Assembly: GCF_009857445.1 (NCBI RefSeq)
Contig: NZ_WWCN01000013.1
Location: 62,001-126,000 of the forward strand
DNA: 64,000 nt
From: Duganella flavida
GTDB taxonomy: Bacteria; Pseudomonadota; Gammaproteobacteria; Burkholderiales; Burkholderiaceae_D
Direction: 5' to 3'
The notes beneath the pieces were generated by a model. It worked only from the letters and a program-made list of their open reading frames with translations. It had not been told where the DNA came from and ran no database searches. Position numbers and translations under genes: made by a program. Position 1 is the first letter of the stretch. Each line of letters starts with the position of its first letter. Positions 1 through 10,012 of the stretch are shown piece by piece.

Positions 1-1688
1 GCGTTGCCCATGGCTTGCTGCTGGTCGTCGCCCAGGTCTTCCAGCAAGATGACAAATTCATCACCGCCGAGGCGCGCCACGGTGTCGGTTTCGCGCGTGA
101 CTTCTGTGAGGCGGAACGCCACCATCTCCAGCAGGCGATCGCCCATGTCATGGCCCATGGTGTCGTTGAGTGATTTGAAGTTATCAAGATCGACAAACAG
201 CACCGCACCGTGATTGCCGCCGCGCGCCGCCTTGGCGATGGCATGATGCAGGCGATCCAGCAGCAGGCGGCGATTCGGCAGATTGGTCAAGCCGTCGTAG
301 AACGCGAGATGGGCGATTTCGGCTTCGGCCAGCTTGCGCGCGCTGATGTCCATGCGCGTGCCCAGCATGCGCATCGGTGTCCCGTCGGCGCTGCGCTCCA
401 CCACCCTACCCCGGCTCTGTACCCAGATCCAGTGGCCGGCGCGATGCCGCATGCGGTACTCGGCCTCGAAGGAACGCGAGTTGTCGGCAAGGTGGGCGGC
501 CAGCGCCGCCTCAATGGCTGGAATGTCCTCGTCTTTGACCGAGGTGCGCCAGTCGATGGCGCCGGAATTAAGTTCATCGCGCGTGTAGCCCAGCATGGCG
601 GCGGCGCGTCCGTCTACCGTACGCACGTCTTCCACCATATGCCACTCCCATAAGCCCAGGTTGGCGCCGTTCAGCGCCAGTTCCACTTTTTCCGCTGCAA
701 CCGCTTGCTCGTTGGCGCGCACTTCGGCCAGGTCTTCCAGCATGCCACGGCGGCGCTGCACCAGCGCCAGCGTGCCGCTGGAGGTCAGGCCGAACATCAG
801 CCACGCCACGCCGCAGGTCCACGCCATGCTATGCCAGCCGACCGCCATCAAGGCCTGGTTGCGGCCCAGACTGACCACCAGCGTCTTGTCCAGTCCCAGT
901 CCACGCAGCAGCATGGTGCGTTGGACCACCAGCCGTTGTTCACCGTTGGCAGCCAGACCATCCAGCACTGTCTCGCTGTGGCGACTGCGTTGATGGCGCA
1001 CGAAGAATGGATCGGGAACGGCGCTGGTATTGCGCATGGCGGCGGGATCTGCCGGCACGAACAGGATGCGGCGGCCACTGTCTTCGGTAATGGCGCTGTT
1101 CATGTCCGGCGCATACAGGGCCGAACGCATGACCGCGTCAAAGTATTCGGGGTTGAGGATGGCGCTGACGGCACCATCGTTGGCACCGTTCGCGCCGATT
1201 ACCGCCATCGATAATTTGATGTTAAAGACGCCGGGCGTATTTTCGTAGGGCTGCGACAGATACATGGTGTCCGGGTCGCGCATACGCTCGACGCGGCTGG
1301 TGTAATCGTGATCGTCAAGGCGGCGGTCACGCAGGTCATCGTCAGAAAGCACGATATCGCCTTTGCGGTCCAACACCAGCAAGGCGCGCACGCCGGGCAT
1401 GGCACGCTTGAGCGATTGCAGCAAGGTACGGCGGCACTCGGCGCCGCAAGCGCTGGCGCCGTGCAGTGTGGCGCGCATGCTATCCAAGGCGCTGCGTACG
1501 CCTTCCAGCTGGTGGCTCAGGTTTTCGTCGATGATGAGCGTCTGCAAGCGCATGCGCTCAATATTGGACGCCATGATCAGGCTACGTTCATTCCAGACGA
1601 AATAAACGATCAGCAAACCGCTGAGGGCCAGCACAAAACCCAGCATCAGCCATTCGGCCGTCATTTTTTTGTAGTGTTGGATGAACAT
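1..1688 (-). CDS. Membrane-bound PAS-GGDEF diguanylate cyclase (C-terminus cut by window edge)
   Basis: The reading frame is open from an ATG at 1688 to the left edge, so the C-terminus is missing. Residues about 10-30 form a first membrane segment. A roughly 240-residue extracytoplasmic sensor follows, then a second membrane segment near 275-305 and a PAS/PAC domain from about 330 (LNGANLGLWEW; later RMRHRAGHWIW). The GGDEF domain carries LGGDEF at about residue 541, preceded by a complete RxxD inhibitory site (RETD five residues upstream). Active-site and I-site residues are therefore both present, and c-di-GMP synthesis with product feedback is expected. Whether an EAL domain follows cannot be seen. 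Downstream of a hybrid kinase on the same strand, separated by 96 bp that contain a dyad. Confidence 0.85.
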   Translation of the reverse strand, partial: MFIQHYKKMTAEWLMLGFVLALSGLLIVYFVWNERSLIMASNIERMRLQTLIIDENLSHQLEGVRSALDSMRATLHGASACGAECRRTLLQSLKRAMPGVRALLVLDRKGDIVLSDDDLRDRRLDDHDYTSRVERMRDPDTMYLSQPYENTPGVFNIKLSMAVIGANGANDGAVSAILNPEYFDAVMRSALYAPDMNSAITEDSGRRILFVPADPAAMRNTSAVPDPFFVRHQRSRHSETVLDGLAANGEQRLVVQRTMLLRGLGLDKTLVVSLGRNQALMAVGWHSMAWTCGVAWLMFGLTSSGTLALVQRRRGMLEDLAEVRANEQAVAAEKVELALNGANLGLWEWHMVEDVRTVDGRAAAMLGYTRDELNSGAIDWRTSVKDEDIPAIEAALAAHLADNSRSFEAEYRMRHRAGHWIWVQSRGRVVERSADGTPMRMLGTRMDISARKLAEAEIAHLAFYDGLTNLPNRRLLLDRLHHAIAKAARGGNHGAVLFVDLDNFKSLNDTMGHDMGDRLLEMVAFRLTEVTRETDTVARLGGDEFVILLEDLGDDQQQAMGN

Positions 1689-1747
1689 ATGCCCTCCCGG
1701 TTTGACTAGTCGTCAATATAATTTCCGGAAGCGCTAAACGAAATTGC

Positions 1748-1775
1748 ACCTTGGTATACCAACCTATACCAAGGT
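1748..1775. promoter_or_regulatory. Perfect 11-bp inverted repeat between kinase and cyclase genes
   Basis: ACCTTGGTATA and its exact complement TATACCAAGGT are separated by six bases. No T-run follows on the minus strand, so a simple intrinsic terminator is unlikely. The site lies 60-87 bp upstream of the cyclase ATG and just past the stop of the kinase gene. This fits an operator or a stem-loop between two separately controlled genes. The dyad is seen directly; its function is inferred. Confidence 0.5.
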
Positions 1776-1784
1776 TTAAGATCT

Positions 1785-4700
1785 CTACAGCAAAGCAATC
1801 AGGCGGGTCAAATCAATAGGCTTAGTCAGGTGCTGTTCAAAACCGGCTGCCATGGCTTGCTGGCGGTCGGCATCCTGTCCATAGCCTGTCACAGCGAACA
1901 GACGCATGGACTGTGCGCCATCCAACTCGCGCAAGCGCATTGCCAGCTCATAGCCGTCCATGCCCGGCAGGCCGATATCGAGCAGGCCTACATCGGGACG
2001 AAACTGCGGCGCCAGCATCAGCGCCTCAGGTGCGCTAAACACCACCCTGACCTTGTACCCAAGCAGTTCCAGGCCGTCGCCCAGTGCGCGGGCGGCGTCC
2101 TCGTTATCGTCCACCACCATGATCGCCAGGCCACCCGGCGCCGCCTCGTAAGGTTCCTGGGGCGCCACGCTCACCGAGTGATGTGCGGACTGCTGCAGCA
2201 ACGGCATGCGCACGATAAAGGTGCTGCCACAGCCGATGCCACCGCTGCGCGCCTCGACGCTGCCGCCATGGAGCTCCATCATGCTGCGCACGATTGCCAG
2301 GCCAAGCCCCAGCCCTCCCTGCGAACGGCTCAAGGCCTGGCGCTCCTGCGTAAAGCGCTCAAAGACTGGTTTCAGCATCTCGGCCGAAATGCCGATGCCG
2401 TTGTCTTCCACCTCCACCACCACGTGCCCGCCATCGCGCCGTGCGCGCACGGCAAGCTGCCCGCCCGGCTCCGTGTACTTGGCGGCGTTGGTCAACAGAT
2501 TGGATAGCACCTGCGCGAAGCGCACCGGATCGGCCAGCACGGTCAGGCCGGATGGCGCGACATCCAGCGCCAGTTGATGCCGCCGCTGGGCGATCAACGG
2601 GCTGGCAGTTTCAATCGCGCGCGTGACCACTTCGGCCATTTCCACCGCTTTGCGCTGCAACTGCACCTTGCCTTCGGCCACCCTCGATACGTCGAGCAGA
2701 TCGTCCACCAGCGCCACCAGGTGCTTGGTCTGGCGCTCAATGACGGCGCGCTCTTTCAGCGCGGAGTCGCTGCCGCGCAAGCGCATCAGCTGCAAGGCGG
2801 TGACGATGGGCGCCAGCGGATTACGTAACTCGTGGCCCAGCATCGCCAGGAATTCATCCTTGGCACGATTGGCCGATTCCGCCGCGCGCTTGGCCGTAGC
2901 CAGCTCCGTCACGTCAAATGCCACCACCGCCACGCCATACGGTTTGCCGGCATCGCCAAACAAAGGCTGGTACACGAAGTCAAACCAGCACTCGCTCGGC
3001 GCCTGATCCGGCTGACGGCACATGAGCAGATGTACCGACCGGCCGACAAACGGCTGGCCGGTCGCCAGCACACCATCCAGCAATTCGTAGATGCCCTGCG
3101 ACGCCAGCTCCGGGAACGCCTGGCGTATGGTCTGCCCAAGCAGGATACGCGGGCCGACCAGCTGTTGATAATAGTCGTTGGCCAGTTCAAACACGTGGTC
3201 CGGTCCATTCAGGATGGCGATGGCCACCGGCGCCTGGCTGAACACACTGCGCAAGCGGCGCGCCGCCACGCCTTCCACCACCCGCATGCGCTGGCGCAGC
3301 CGCAGTACCTCGATGCGCGCTGCCAGTTCTCGGCCGGAAAACGGCTTGACCAGGTAATCATCGGCGCCGGCCTGCAGGCCTTCAAGCCGCGCTTCCTCGC
3401 CGGCGCGCGCCGACAGCAGCATGAACGGAATGTCGCGCGTGGCCGGATGCGCGCGCAATGCCGCCAGCAAGCCAAAGCCGTCCAGCTGCGGCATCATCAC
3501 GTCCGACAAGATCAGGTCTGGCGGATGACGCTCCACGATGGCCAGCGCTTCGACGCCATTGGTGCAGACCTCCACCTGCCATTGCGGCTGCAATAGCCGT
3601 TGCAGGTAGTCGCGCATGTCGGCGTTATCGTCGACCACCAGCAGGCGGCCACGGAGCGCGCTCGCCGCAGCTGCGCCGGCATCCGCCTCATCGCCGGTGA
3701 GCGGCACCCCGCGCGGCTGCGTCCAGCTTTCCGCTTCCGCGACATACGCTGCCACCGTTGAGGTGTGCGACGCCGGCGTGCCTAGCTGCGATTGCGGCAA
3801 GTGCGCAGATCCCAGCGGGATGGTAACGCGGAACACCGTGCCTTCCCCGACGACACTCTCGACACCAATCCGACCGCCATGCAGCACCACCAGATCGTGC
3901 ACCAGCGCCAGGCCGATGCCGGAACCCTCGTGGGTCCGCGAGCGCGCGCCCTCGACCCGGTGAAACCGTTCAAACAGCTTAGGCAACTGCTCTGGCGGAA
4001 TGCCGGTGCCGGTATCCGCTACCTCCAGCCGCAGTTGTCCTTCAGCGATCTGCTGGCGCACCTTGATCTCGCCTTCAAACGTAAACTTGAACGCGTTCGA
4101 CATCAGATTCAGCACAATCTTTTCCCACATCACCGGATCGACATACACCTGCGCCTCCAGCGCCGGACAGTCCACCGCCAGCCGTATGCCGGCGCCTTCA
4201 ATCGCCGAGCGGAAGCTGCTGGCCAGATCCGCCGTCAATCCCGCCAGGTCGATAGCGGCAAAGCAAGCCTGCGCCCGCCCGGCCTGCACGCGCGAGAACT
4301 CCAGCAGCGTATTAACCAGTTTTTGCAGCCGCAACGCATTGCGCTGCATGAGCTGCAAGCGCTCGTGCTGCACCGGCGGCAATGGTGCGCGTTCGTCCTG
4401 CAGCGCATCGTTGACGGGCCCCAGCAACAGCGTTAGCGGCGTGCGGAATTCGTGACTGATATTGCTAAAGAATTGGGTCTTGGCCTGATCCAGTTCCGCC
4501 AGCATGTCGGCACGCAGGCGCTCGTCCTCGGCGGCGCGCGCCTGCCGGATGGCGTTGGCGGTTTGCGTAGCGATCAATTCGAGGAAGCCACGATAGTCCT
4601 CGTCCAGCCGCCGCGCCGCGCTGACGCCCAGCACCAGCGCGCCGGTCGCCGTCCCCGGCGCGGAATCCAGCAAAGGCAGCACCAGCGCCTGGCGCAATGG

Positions 4701-5495
4701 CTGCTGCGCCAAACCGGGCGGCAGGCCGCGCACCGGGGCGCTATCCAATGCCACGACGCGTGGCACGGCGTCGGCGATCACCGCGTCTATCGCAAACAGT
4801 GCGCGCGCATCCTCAATATCCGGGTGAGTGGCTTGCAGCAGTTGCGCCGGATTGGCGTCACTGGCCAGATACAACTGCGCAAACGGCAGGTCGTTGGGAT
4901 TCTCGCTAACGACAGATAGCGCCATCGTGCAGGCGCCTTGTACGGTTTTTTCCTGCAGCGTCCTGCTACTCATATCCGACACGGTGTGCAGCCGGCGCGC
5001 GTTCAGGTGGCGGCTGGTGACATCAAGGTTGGCGCAAAACAGGCCAGCCACGTTGCCCGATTCGTCGCGTACCGGGCTATAGGAAAAGGCGTAAAAGCGC
5101 TCCTCCAGAAAATCGCCACGGTTCATGAACAGGCGCACGTCGTCGGCCATGGTGGCCTCGCCATAAGCGAATACACGTTCGGCCAGCGGGCCGCAGATAT
5201 CCCATATCTCAGCCCACACTTCGCCAGCCGGCCGCCCCAGCGCCCATGGGTGCTTGGCCAGACTGAGGACGTTGATGTAAGCGTCGTTGTACAAAAACGT
5301 CACTTGCTGGCTCCAGCCCATCCACATCGGCTGCGGCGAGTTAAGCATCAAGCTGATGACGGTCTTTAAACTGTGCGGCCACATAGCGATGGGCCCCAGC
5401 GGCGTGCTGGCCCAGTCATGCGCCCAGATACGCGCGCCCATCTCGCCGGGCGCAGTCAGAAACCGTGGAATATCGTGCGGCGCAGAGAGGGACAT
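1785..5495 (-). CDS. Hybrid sensor histidine kinase with two kinase cores and two receiver domains
   Basis: A 1236-residue soluble protein with no convincing membrane segment. Order seen: PAS-like domain (about 40-160), GAF-like domain (about 175-315), first HisKA with H-box NISHEFRTP (His near 346) and ATPase domain, receiver 1 (LVVDDNADMRDYL, Asp in LSDVMMPQLDG near 662, Lys in YLVKPFS), a second PAS (about 735-860), second HisKA with GHELRNPLAP (His near 887) and ATPase domain, and receiver 2 (VVDDNEDAA, Asp in LLDIGLPGMDG near 1170). Two complete kinase modules in tandem imply internal phosphorelay or dual input. No cognate output regulator adjoins it. It is divergent from lhr with 77 bp between; that gap holds a small dyad CAAGC-N7-GCTTG at 5527-5543. 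Confidence 0.9.
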   Translation of the reverse strand: MSLSAPHDIPRFLTAPGEMGARIWAHDWASTPLGPIAMWPHSLKTVISLMLNSPQPMWMGWSQQVTFLYNDAYINVLSLAKHPWALGRPAGEVWAEIWDICGPLAERVFAYGEATMADDVRLFMNRGDFLEERFYAFSYSPVRDESGNVAGLFCANLDVTSRHLNARRLHTVSDMSSRTLQEKTVQGACTMALSVVSENPNDLPFAQLYLASDANPAQLLQATHPDIEDARALFAIDAVIADAVPRVVALDSAPVRGLPPGLAQQPLRQALVLPLLDSAPGTATGALVLGVSAARRLDEDYRGFLELIATQTANAIRQARAAEDERLRADMLAELDQAKTQFFSNISHEFRTPLTLLLGPVNDALQDERAPLPPVQHERLQLMQRNALRLQKLVNTLLEFSRVQAGRAQACFAAIDLAGLTADLASSFRSAIEGAGIRLAVDCPALEAQVYVDPVMWEKIVLNLMSNAFKFTFEGEIKVRQQIAEGQLRLEVADTGTGIPPEQLPKLFERFHRVEGARSRTHEGSGIGLALVHDLVVLHGGRIGVESVVGEGTVFRVTIPLGSAHLPQSQLGTPASHTSTVAAYVAEAESWTQPRGVPLTGDEADAGAAAASALRGRLLVVDDNADMRDYLQRLLQPQWQVEVCTNGVEALAIVERHPPDLILSDVMMPQLDGFGLLAALRAHPATRDIPFMLLSARAGEEARLEGLQAGADDYLVKPFSGRELAARIEVLRLRQRMRVVEGVAARRLRSVFSQAPVAIAILNGPDHVFELANDYYQQLVGPRILLGQTIRQAFPELASQGIYELLDGVLATGQPFVGRSVHLLMCRQPDQAPSECWFDFVYQPLFGDAGKPYGVAVVAFDVTELATAKRAAESANRAKDEFLAMLGHELRNPLAPIVTALQLMRLRGSDSALKERAVIERQTKHLVALVDDLLDVSRVAEGKVQLQRKAVEMAEVVTRAIETASPLIAQRRHQLALDVAPSGLTVLADPVRFAQVLSNLLTNAAKYTEPGGQLAVRARRDGGHVVVEVEDNGIGISAEMLKPVFERFTQERQALSRSQGGLGLGLAIVRSMMELHGGSVEARSGGIGCGSTFIVRMPLLQQSAHHSVSVAPQEPYEAAPGGLAIMVVDDNEDAARALGDGLELLGYKVRVVFSAPEALMLAPQFRPDVGLLDIGLPGMDGYELAMRLRELDGAQSMRLFAVTGYGQDADRQQAMAAGFEQHLTKPIDLTRLIALL

Positions 5496-5572
5496 GACAA
5501 GTTTGCTTCATGATTTACAATGTTTCCAAGCTTATCATGCTTGCTAACAATTTCACGTTTGATTGATACCCT

Positions 5573-8500
5573 ATGAATGACGCCTTGCATGCTGGCGATC
5601 CGTATCACTTCCACCCTGCGGTGGCGGCGTGGTTTGATGCGGCCTTCCCCGGCGCGACAGAGGCACAGCGGCGCTCCTGGCCGTTGATCCAGTCCGGCCA
5701 CACCACGCTGATCGCTGCACCGACCGGCTCCGGCAAGACCCTGACCGCCTTCCTCGCCGCCATCGATGCGCTGGTGACAGAGAGCGGCAGTACGCCACTG
5801 CCGGATGAAACGCGAGTGCTGTACGTGTCGCCGTTAAAGGCGCTGTCCAACGACATACGCGTCAATCTGCTGGCGCCATTGGAAGGCATAGGCCACGCAC
5901 TCGAAGAAATGGGCCTGCCGCCGCATGGCATCCGCACCGCTGTGCGCACCGGCGATACCACGCAGGCAGAGCGCAACGCCATGCGCAAGCGCGCGCCGCA
6001 CATCCTGGTCTCGACGCCGGAATCGCTGTATGTGCTGCTAGGGTCGGACAGCGGCCGCGCCATGCTGTCCAGCGTGCGCACGGTGATCGTCGACGAAATC
6101 CACGCGGTGGCGGGCGGCAAACGTGGCAGCCATCTGGCGTTGAGTCTGGAACGGTTGGATGCTCTGTGCGCACAGCCGCCAGTGCGGGTCGGCTTGTCTG
6201 CCACGCAGAAGCCCATATCGGCGGTGGCACAGTTCCTCGCCGGGACCGGGCGTCCATGTGCGGTGGTGGATGTGGGCCATGTGCGGGCGCGTGATTTGAA
6301 TCTCGAACTGCCGCCGGTGCCGCTGGAAGCGGTAATGCCGAACGATGTATGGGACCGCGTCTACGACCGGCTGGCCGAATTGACCGTCATGCACCGCACC
6401 ACCCTGGTCTTCGTCAACACCAGGCGCATGGCCGAACGCATGGCGCGCCATCTGGCGGATCGTTTGGGCGAGGAACACGTAGCAGCGCACCATGGCAGCC
6501 TGGCCAAGGAATACCGGCTGGATGCCGAGCAGCGCCTCAAGCGCGGCGAGTTGCAGGTGCTGATCGCTACCGCGTCGCTGGAACTGGGCATCGATATCGG
6601 CGACGTGGATCTGGTATGCCAGATTGGCTCACCGCGCAGCATTGCGGCTTTCCTTCAGCGCGTAGGCCGCTCCGGCCACCAGGTTGGCGGCTTGCCCAAG
6701 GGACGTTTATTCCCTACTTCGCGCGATGACTTGATTGAATGCACGGCGCTGCTGGACTGCGTGCGCCGCGACGAACTGGATGCACTCCACATTCCGCCCG
6801 CACCGCTGGACGTGCTGGCGCAGCAAATCGTTGCGGAAGTGGCGTGCCGTGAGTGGAGCGAAGAAGGCTTGTACACCATGCTGCGGCAAGCATCGCCTTA
6901 CGCACAGCTGGAACGCAAGCAGTACGACGACGTGCTGCACATGCTGACCGATGGCTACACCAGCCGCCAGGGTATGCGCGGCTCCTACCTGCATCGCGAC
7001 ACGGTCAGCGGCACGCTGCGCGGACGGCGCGGCGGCAAGATGACGGCAGTGATGTCCGGCGGGACCATACCGGATAACGCCGATTACACGGTGATACTGG
7101 AACCACAAGGCCACAACATCGGCACGGTGCACGAGGATTTTGCGGTGGAGAGCCTGGCGGGCGACGTCTTTCAGCTTGGGAATACCTCGTATCGTATCCA
7201 GCGCGTGGAAGCGGGCAAGGTGCGCGTTGAGGATGCACACGGCGCGGCGCCGAATATCCCGTTCTGGCTGGGCGAAGCACCGGGCCGCAGCGATGAATTG
7301 TCGCAAGGCGTGGCGCGCTTGCGCGGCGAGATGGACCGCTTGCTGGCATCTGCGGAGGGCGAGGCCGGGATTGAGGCGGCGGTCGATTGGCTGGTCCAGC
7401 ATCTGGGCTTGCAGGATGCGGCGGCGCGGCAGATTGTCGACTATCTGGCGCGGTCGCGTACCGCGCTGGGTGCGCTGCCGACGCGCGATACGCTGGTGAT
7501 GGAGCGCTTCTTCGATGAATCGGGCGGCATGCAGCTGGTGGTGCATGCGCCGTTCGGCAGCCGCGTGAACCGGGCGTGGGGACTGGCGCTGCGCAAGCGC
7601 TTCTGCCGCACCTTCAATTTTGAGCTGCAGGCGGCGGCGACGGAGGATGCGATTGTGCTGTCGCTGTCGCTGTCGGACAGCCATAGTTTTCCGCTGGACG
7701 AAGTGTGGCGCTATTTGAAGTCGAATACGGCGGAGCATGTGCTGGTGCAGGCTTTGCTCGACGCGCCGCTGTTCAATGTGCGGTGGCGCTGGAATGCGAC
7801 CGTGGCGCTGGCCTTGCCGCGCTTTGCCGGCGGGCGCAAGGTCGCGCCGCAGCTACAACGCATGAAGAGTGATGATTTGCTGGCCGCAGTGTTCCCGGAC
7901 CAGGCGGCGTGCCTGGAGAATATCGTCGGGGAGCGCGAGCTGCCGAGCCATCCGCTGGTGGACCAGACGCTGGATGATTGCCTGCATGAGGCGATGGACA
8001 GCGAGGGCTGGCTGGCGCTGTTGCGGCGCATGGAGGCTGGCGAAGTGCGTTTGCTGGCGCGCGATTTGCCAACGCCCTCGCCGCTGGCGATGGAGATCCT
8101 GAATGCACGGCCGTATGCGTTCCTGGATGATGCGCCGCTGGAGGAACGGCGCACGCAGGCTGTCATCAACCGACGCTGGACCGATCCGGCGTCCACCGAC
8201 GATATGGGCGCGCTGGATGTAGGCGCGATTGCAGCGGTGGCGGCCGAGGCGTGGCCTGTTGTTCGCAGCAGCGATGAGATGCACGAGGCGCTGATGTCGC
8301 TGGCTGTCATCACGCCACTCGAAGTGGCGCGCGAAGACGGCTGGCAGGAATGGATAGACGGCCTTGCCGCCGGCGGCCGCGCCATGCGCCTGCGTGACGC
8401 ACGCTGTGGAGCCGACCTGTGGGTGGCCCGCGAACGCCTCCCCTGCGTCCAAGCCGCCTGGCCCGGTGCGGAGCCATTGACGGCTGCGGATGAAGAATGG

Positions 8501-9955
8501 ACGCAGGATGCAGCGCTGGTGGAGGTTTTGCGGGCGCGCTTGAGTGGCTACGGGCCGCAGACGGTGGCAGCGATTGCGGAGCCGTTGGCGTTGAGCGCGT
8601 CCAGCGTCGCCATCGCGCTGGCGCAACTGGAGAGCGAAGGTTATGTGATGCGCGGCCGCTTCACGCCCGGCGCGACAACGGAAGAATGGTGCGAACGCCA
8701 CCTGCTGGCGCGCATTCATCGCTACACCATCAAGAGCCTGCGGCGCGAGATCGAGCCGGTCGGACGGCAGGACTTCATGCGCTTCCTGTTCGAGTGGCAG
8801 CATCTGGCGCAGGACGCGCAGCTGCAAGGGATCGACGCCCTGCCCGAGATTCTGGCGCAGCTGGAAGGCTACGAAGCCGCCGCCGGCGCCTGGGAAAGCG
8901 AGTTGCTGGCACTGCGCCTGCGCGACTACTCCGCCCTGTGGCTGGACGATTTGTGCCGCGCCGGGAAAATCGTCTGGACGCGCGTCGGTGCGCCGGCCAG
9001 CGCGGCGGGTGGTCCGGTGCGCAGCACGCCACTGGTGCTGCTGCCGCGCCGCCAGTTGGCGTTGTGGCACGCGCTGCCCGCCGTTGCCGCCGAAGTGGAA
9101 ATCTCGCCGCGCGCCGCGCGCGTGCTGGACGCGCTGCGCCGCGACGGCGCCATGTTCTTCGACGAGCTGTCACACGACGCTCGCCTGCTGCCGGTGGAAC
9201 TGGAGAACACCCTCGGCGAACTGGTGGCCACAGGCCTGGTCAACGCCGACAGCTACGCCGGCCTGCGCGCCATGCTGATCCCAGCTAACAAGCGCGCCAG
9301 CAACGACAAGCGCCGCCGCCGGGGCGCCGGCCCGACGATGGAAGAAGCCGGCCGCTGGGCGCTGGTCCGCCGCAGCGATAGCGTAACCATCACCGTCCGC
9401 CCGATCGAAACTGCTCTAGCGCCAGCTGCGGCAGACGCGATTCGCGGCGTGGTGGTGGCCGGGCGCGCCACCGCCAGCGGACGCAAGCCGCGCACCGATC
9501 CCGCAACGCTGGAACACATCGCCATGACGCTGTTGCGCCGCTACGGCGTGATGTCCTGGAGGCTGCTGGAGCGCGAGGCGGCGTGGCTGCCCAACTGGCG
9601 CGAGCTGCTGCCGGTCTACCACCGCCTCGAAGCACGCGGAGAAATTCGCGGTGGCCGCTTCGTCTCCGGCATCTCGGGCGAACAATTCGCCCTGCCCGAA
9701 GCCATCCCGCTGCTGCGCGAAATGCGCCGCCGGCCGCACGATGGCAGCTACGTCTGCATCTCAGCCGTCGATCCGCTCAACCTTTGCGGCACCCTGCTGG
9801 CCGGCGACAAAGTCCCGGCACTGGCCGGCAACCGCATACTATTCCATGACGGCGTTCCGATTGCCACACAGGTCGCCGGCAAATTCCACTATCCTCCCGG
9901 CGCGGAAAATCGCGAACTGCTGCACGCCCACCTGCTCGGCAAGCCGCCCGTTTAA
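5573..9955 (+). CDS. lhr: Large helicase-related protein Lhr (DEAD/DEAH-box DNA helicase)
   Basis: A 1460-residue superfamily-2 helicase of the Lhr type, slightly shorter than E. coli Lhr (about 1540). Motif I APTGSGKT lies near residue 50, motif II DEIH near 174, and motif VI QRVGRSGHQVGG near 363, so both RecA-like lobes are intact. The long C-terminal part corresponds to the winged-helix and Lhr-core/C-terminal domains of the family. Lhr translocates 3'-5' on single-stranded DNA and is linked to DNA repair. The gene stands alone, divergent from the hybrid kinase; the next gene starts 57 bp later. The ATG at 5573 gives the N-terminus expected for the family, though its ribosome site is weak. 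Confidence 0.95.
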   Translation: MNDALHAGDPYHFHPAVAAWFDAAFPGATEAQRRSWPLIQSGHTTLIAAPTGSGKTLTAFLAAIDALVTESGSTPLPDETRVLYVSPLKALSNDIRVNLLAPLEGIGHALEEMGLPPHGIRTAVRTGDTTQAERNAMRKRAPHILVSTPESLYVLLGSDSGRAMLSSVRTVIVDEIHAVAGGKRGSHLALSLERLDALCAQPPVRVGLSATQKPISAVAQFLAGTGRPCAVVDVGHVRARDLNLELPPVPLEAVMPNDVWDRVYDRLAELTVMHRTTLVFVNTRRMAERMARHLADRLGEEHVAAHHGSLAKEYRLDAEQRLKRGELQVLIATASLELGIDIGDVDLVCQIGSPRSIAAFLQRVGRSGHQVGGLPKGRLFPTSRDDLIECTALLDCVRRDELDALHIPPAPLDVLAQQIVAEVACREWSEEGLYTMLRQASPYAQLERKQYDDVLHMLTDGYTSRQGMRGSYLHRDTVSGTLRGRRGGKMTAVMSGGTIPDNADYTVILEPQGHNIGTVHEDFAVESLAGDVFQLGNTSYRIQRVEAGKVRVEDAHGAAPNIPFWLGEAPGRSDELSQGVARLRGEMDRLLASAEGEAGIEAAVDWLVQHLGLQDAAARQIVDYLARSRTALGALPTRDTLVMERFFDESGGMQLVVHAPFGSRVNRAWGLALRKRFCRTFNFELQAAATEDAIVLSLSLSDSHSFPLDEVWRYLKSNTAEHVLVQALLDAPLFNVRWRWNATVALALPRFAGGRKVAPQLQRMKSDDLLAAVFPDQAACLENIVGERELPSHPLVDQTLDDCLHEAMDSEGWLALLRRMEAGEVRLLARDLPTPSPLAMEILNARPYAFLDDAPLEERRTQAVINRRWTDPASTDDMGALDVGAIAAVAAEAWPVVRSSDEMHEALMSLAVITPLEVAREDGWQEWIDGLAAGGRAMRLRDARCGADLWVARERLPCVQAAWPGAEPLTAADEEWTQDAALVEVLRARLSGYGPQTVAAIAEPLALSASSVAIALAQLESEGYVMRGRFTPGATTEEWCERHLLARIHRYTIKSLRREIEPVGRQDFMRFLFEWQHLAQDAQLQGIDALPEILAQLEGYEAAAGAWESELLALRLRDYSALWLDDLCRAGKIVWTRVGAPASAAGGPVRSTPLVLLPRRQLALWHALPAVAAEVEISPRAARVLDALRRDGAMFFDELSHDARLLPVELENTLGELVATGLVNADSYAGLRAMLIPANKRASNDKRRRRGAGPTMEEAGRWALVRRSDSVTITVRPIETALAPAAADAIRGVVVAGRATASGRKPRTDPATLEHIAMTLLRRYGVMSWRLLEREAAWLPNWRELLPVYHRLEARGEIRGGRFVSGISGEQFALPEAIPLLREMRRRPHDGSYVCISAVDPLNLCGTLLAGDKVPALAGNRILFHDGVPIATQVAGKFHYPPGAENRELLHAHLLGKPPV

Positions 9956-10012
9956 CCCTACCGTGGCATACCGCACATAAGATCAACCGCGTGCGGCGTA
10001 GCATGGGCAATC

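Noticed and set aside
6707..7738. Minus-strand open frames of 200-400 codons inside lhr (also 7853-9070)
   Set aside because: They are antisense shadows of a high-GC gene; their translations are Arg/His/Gln-rich and match no family.
9971..9996. CCGCAC-N14-GTGCGG dyad between lhr and the AsmA gene
   Set aside because: Long loop and no T-run; not a convincing terminator or operator.
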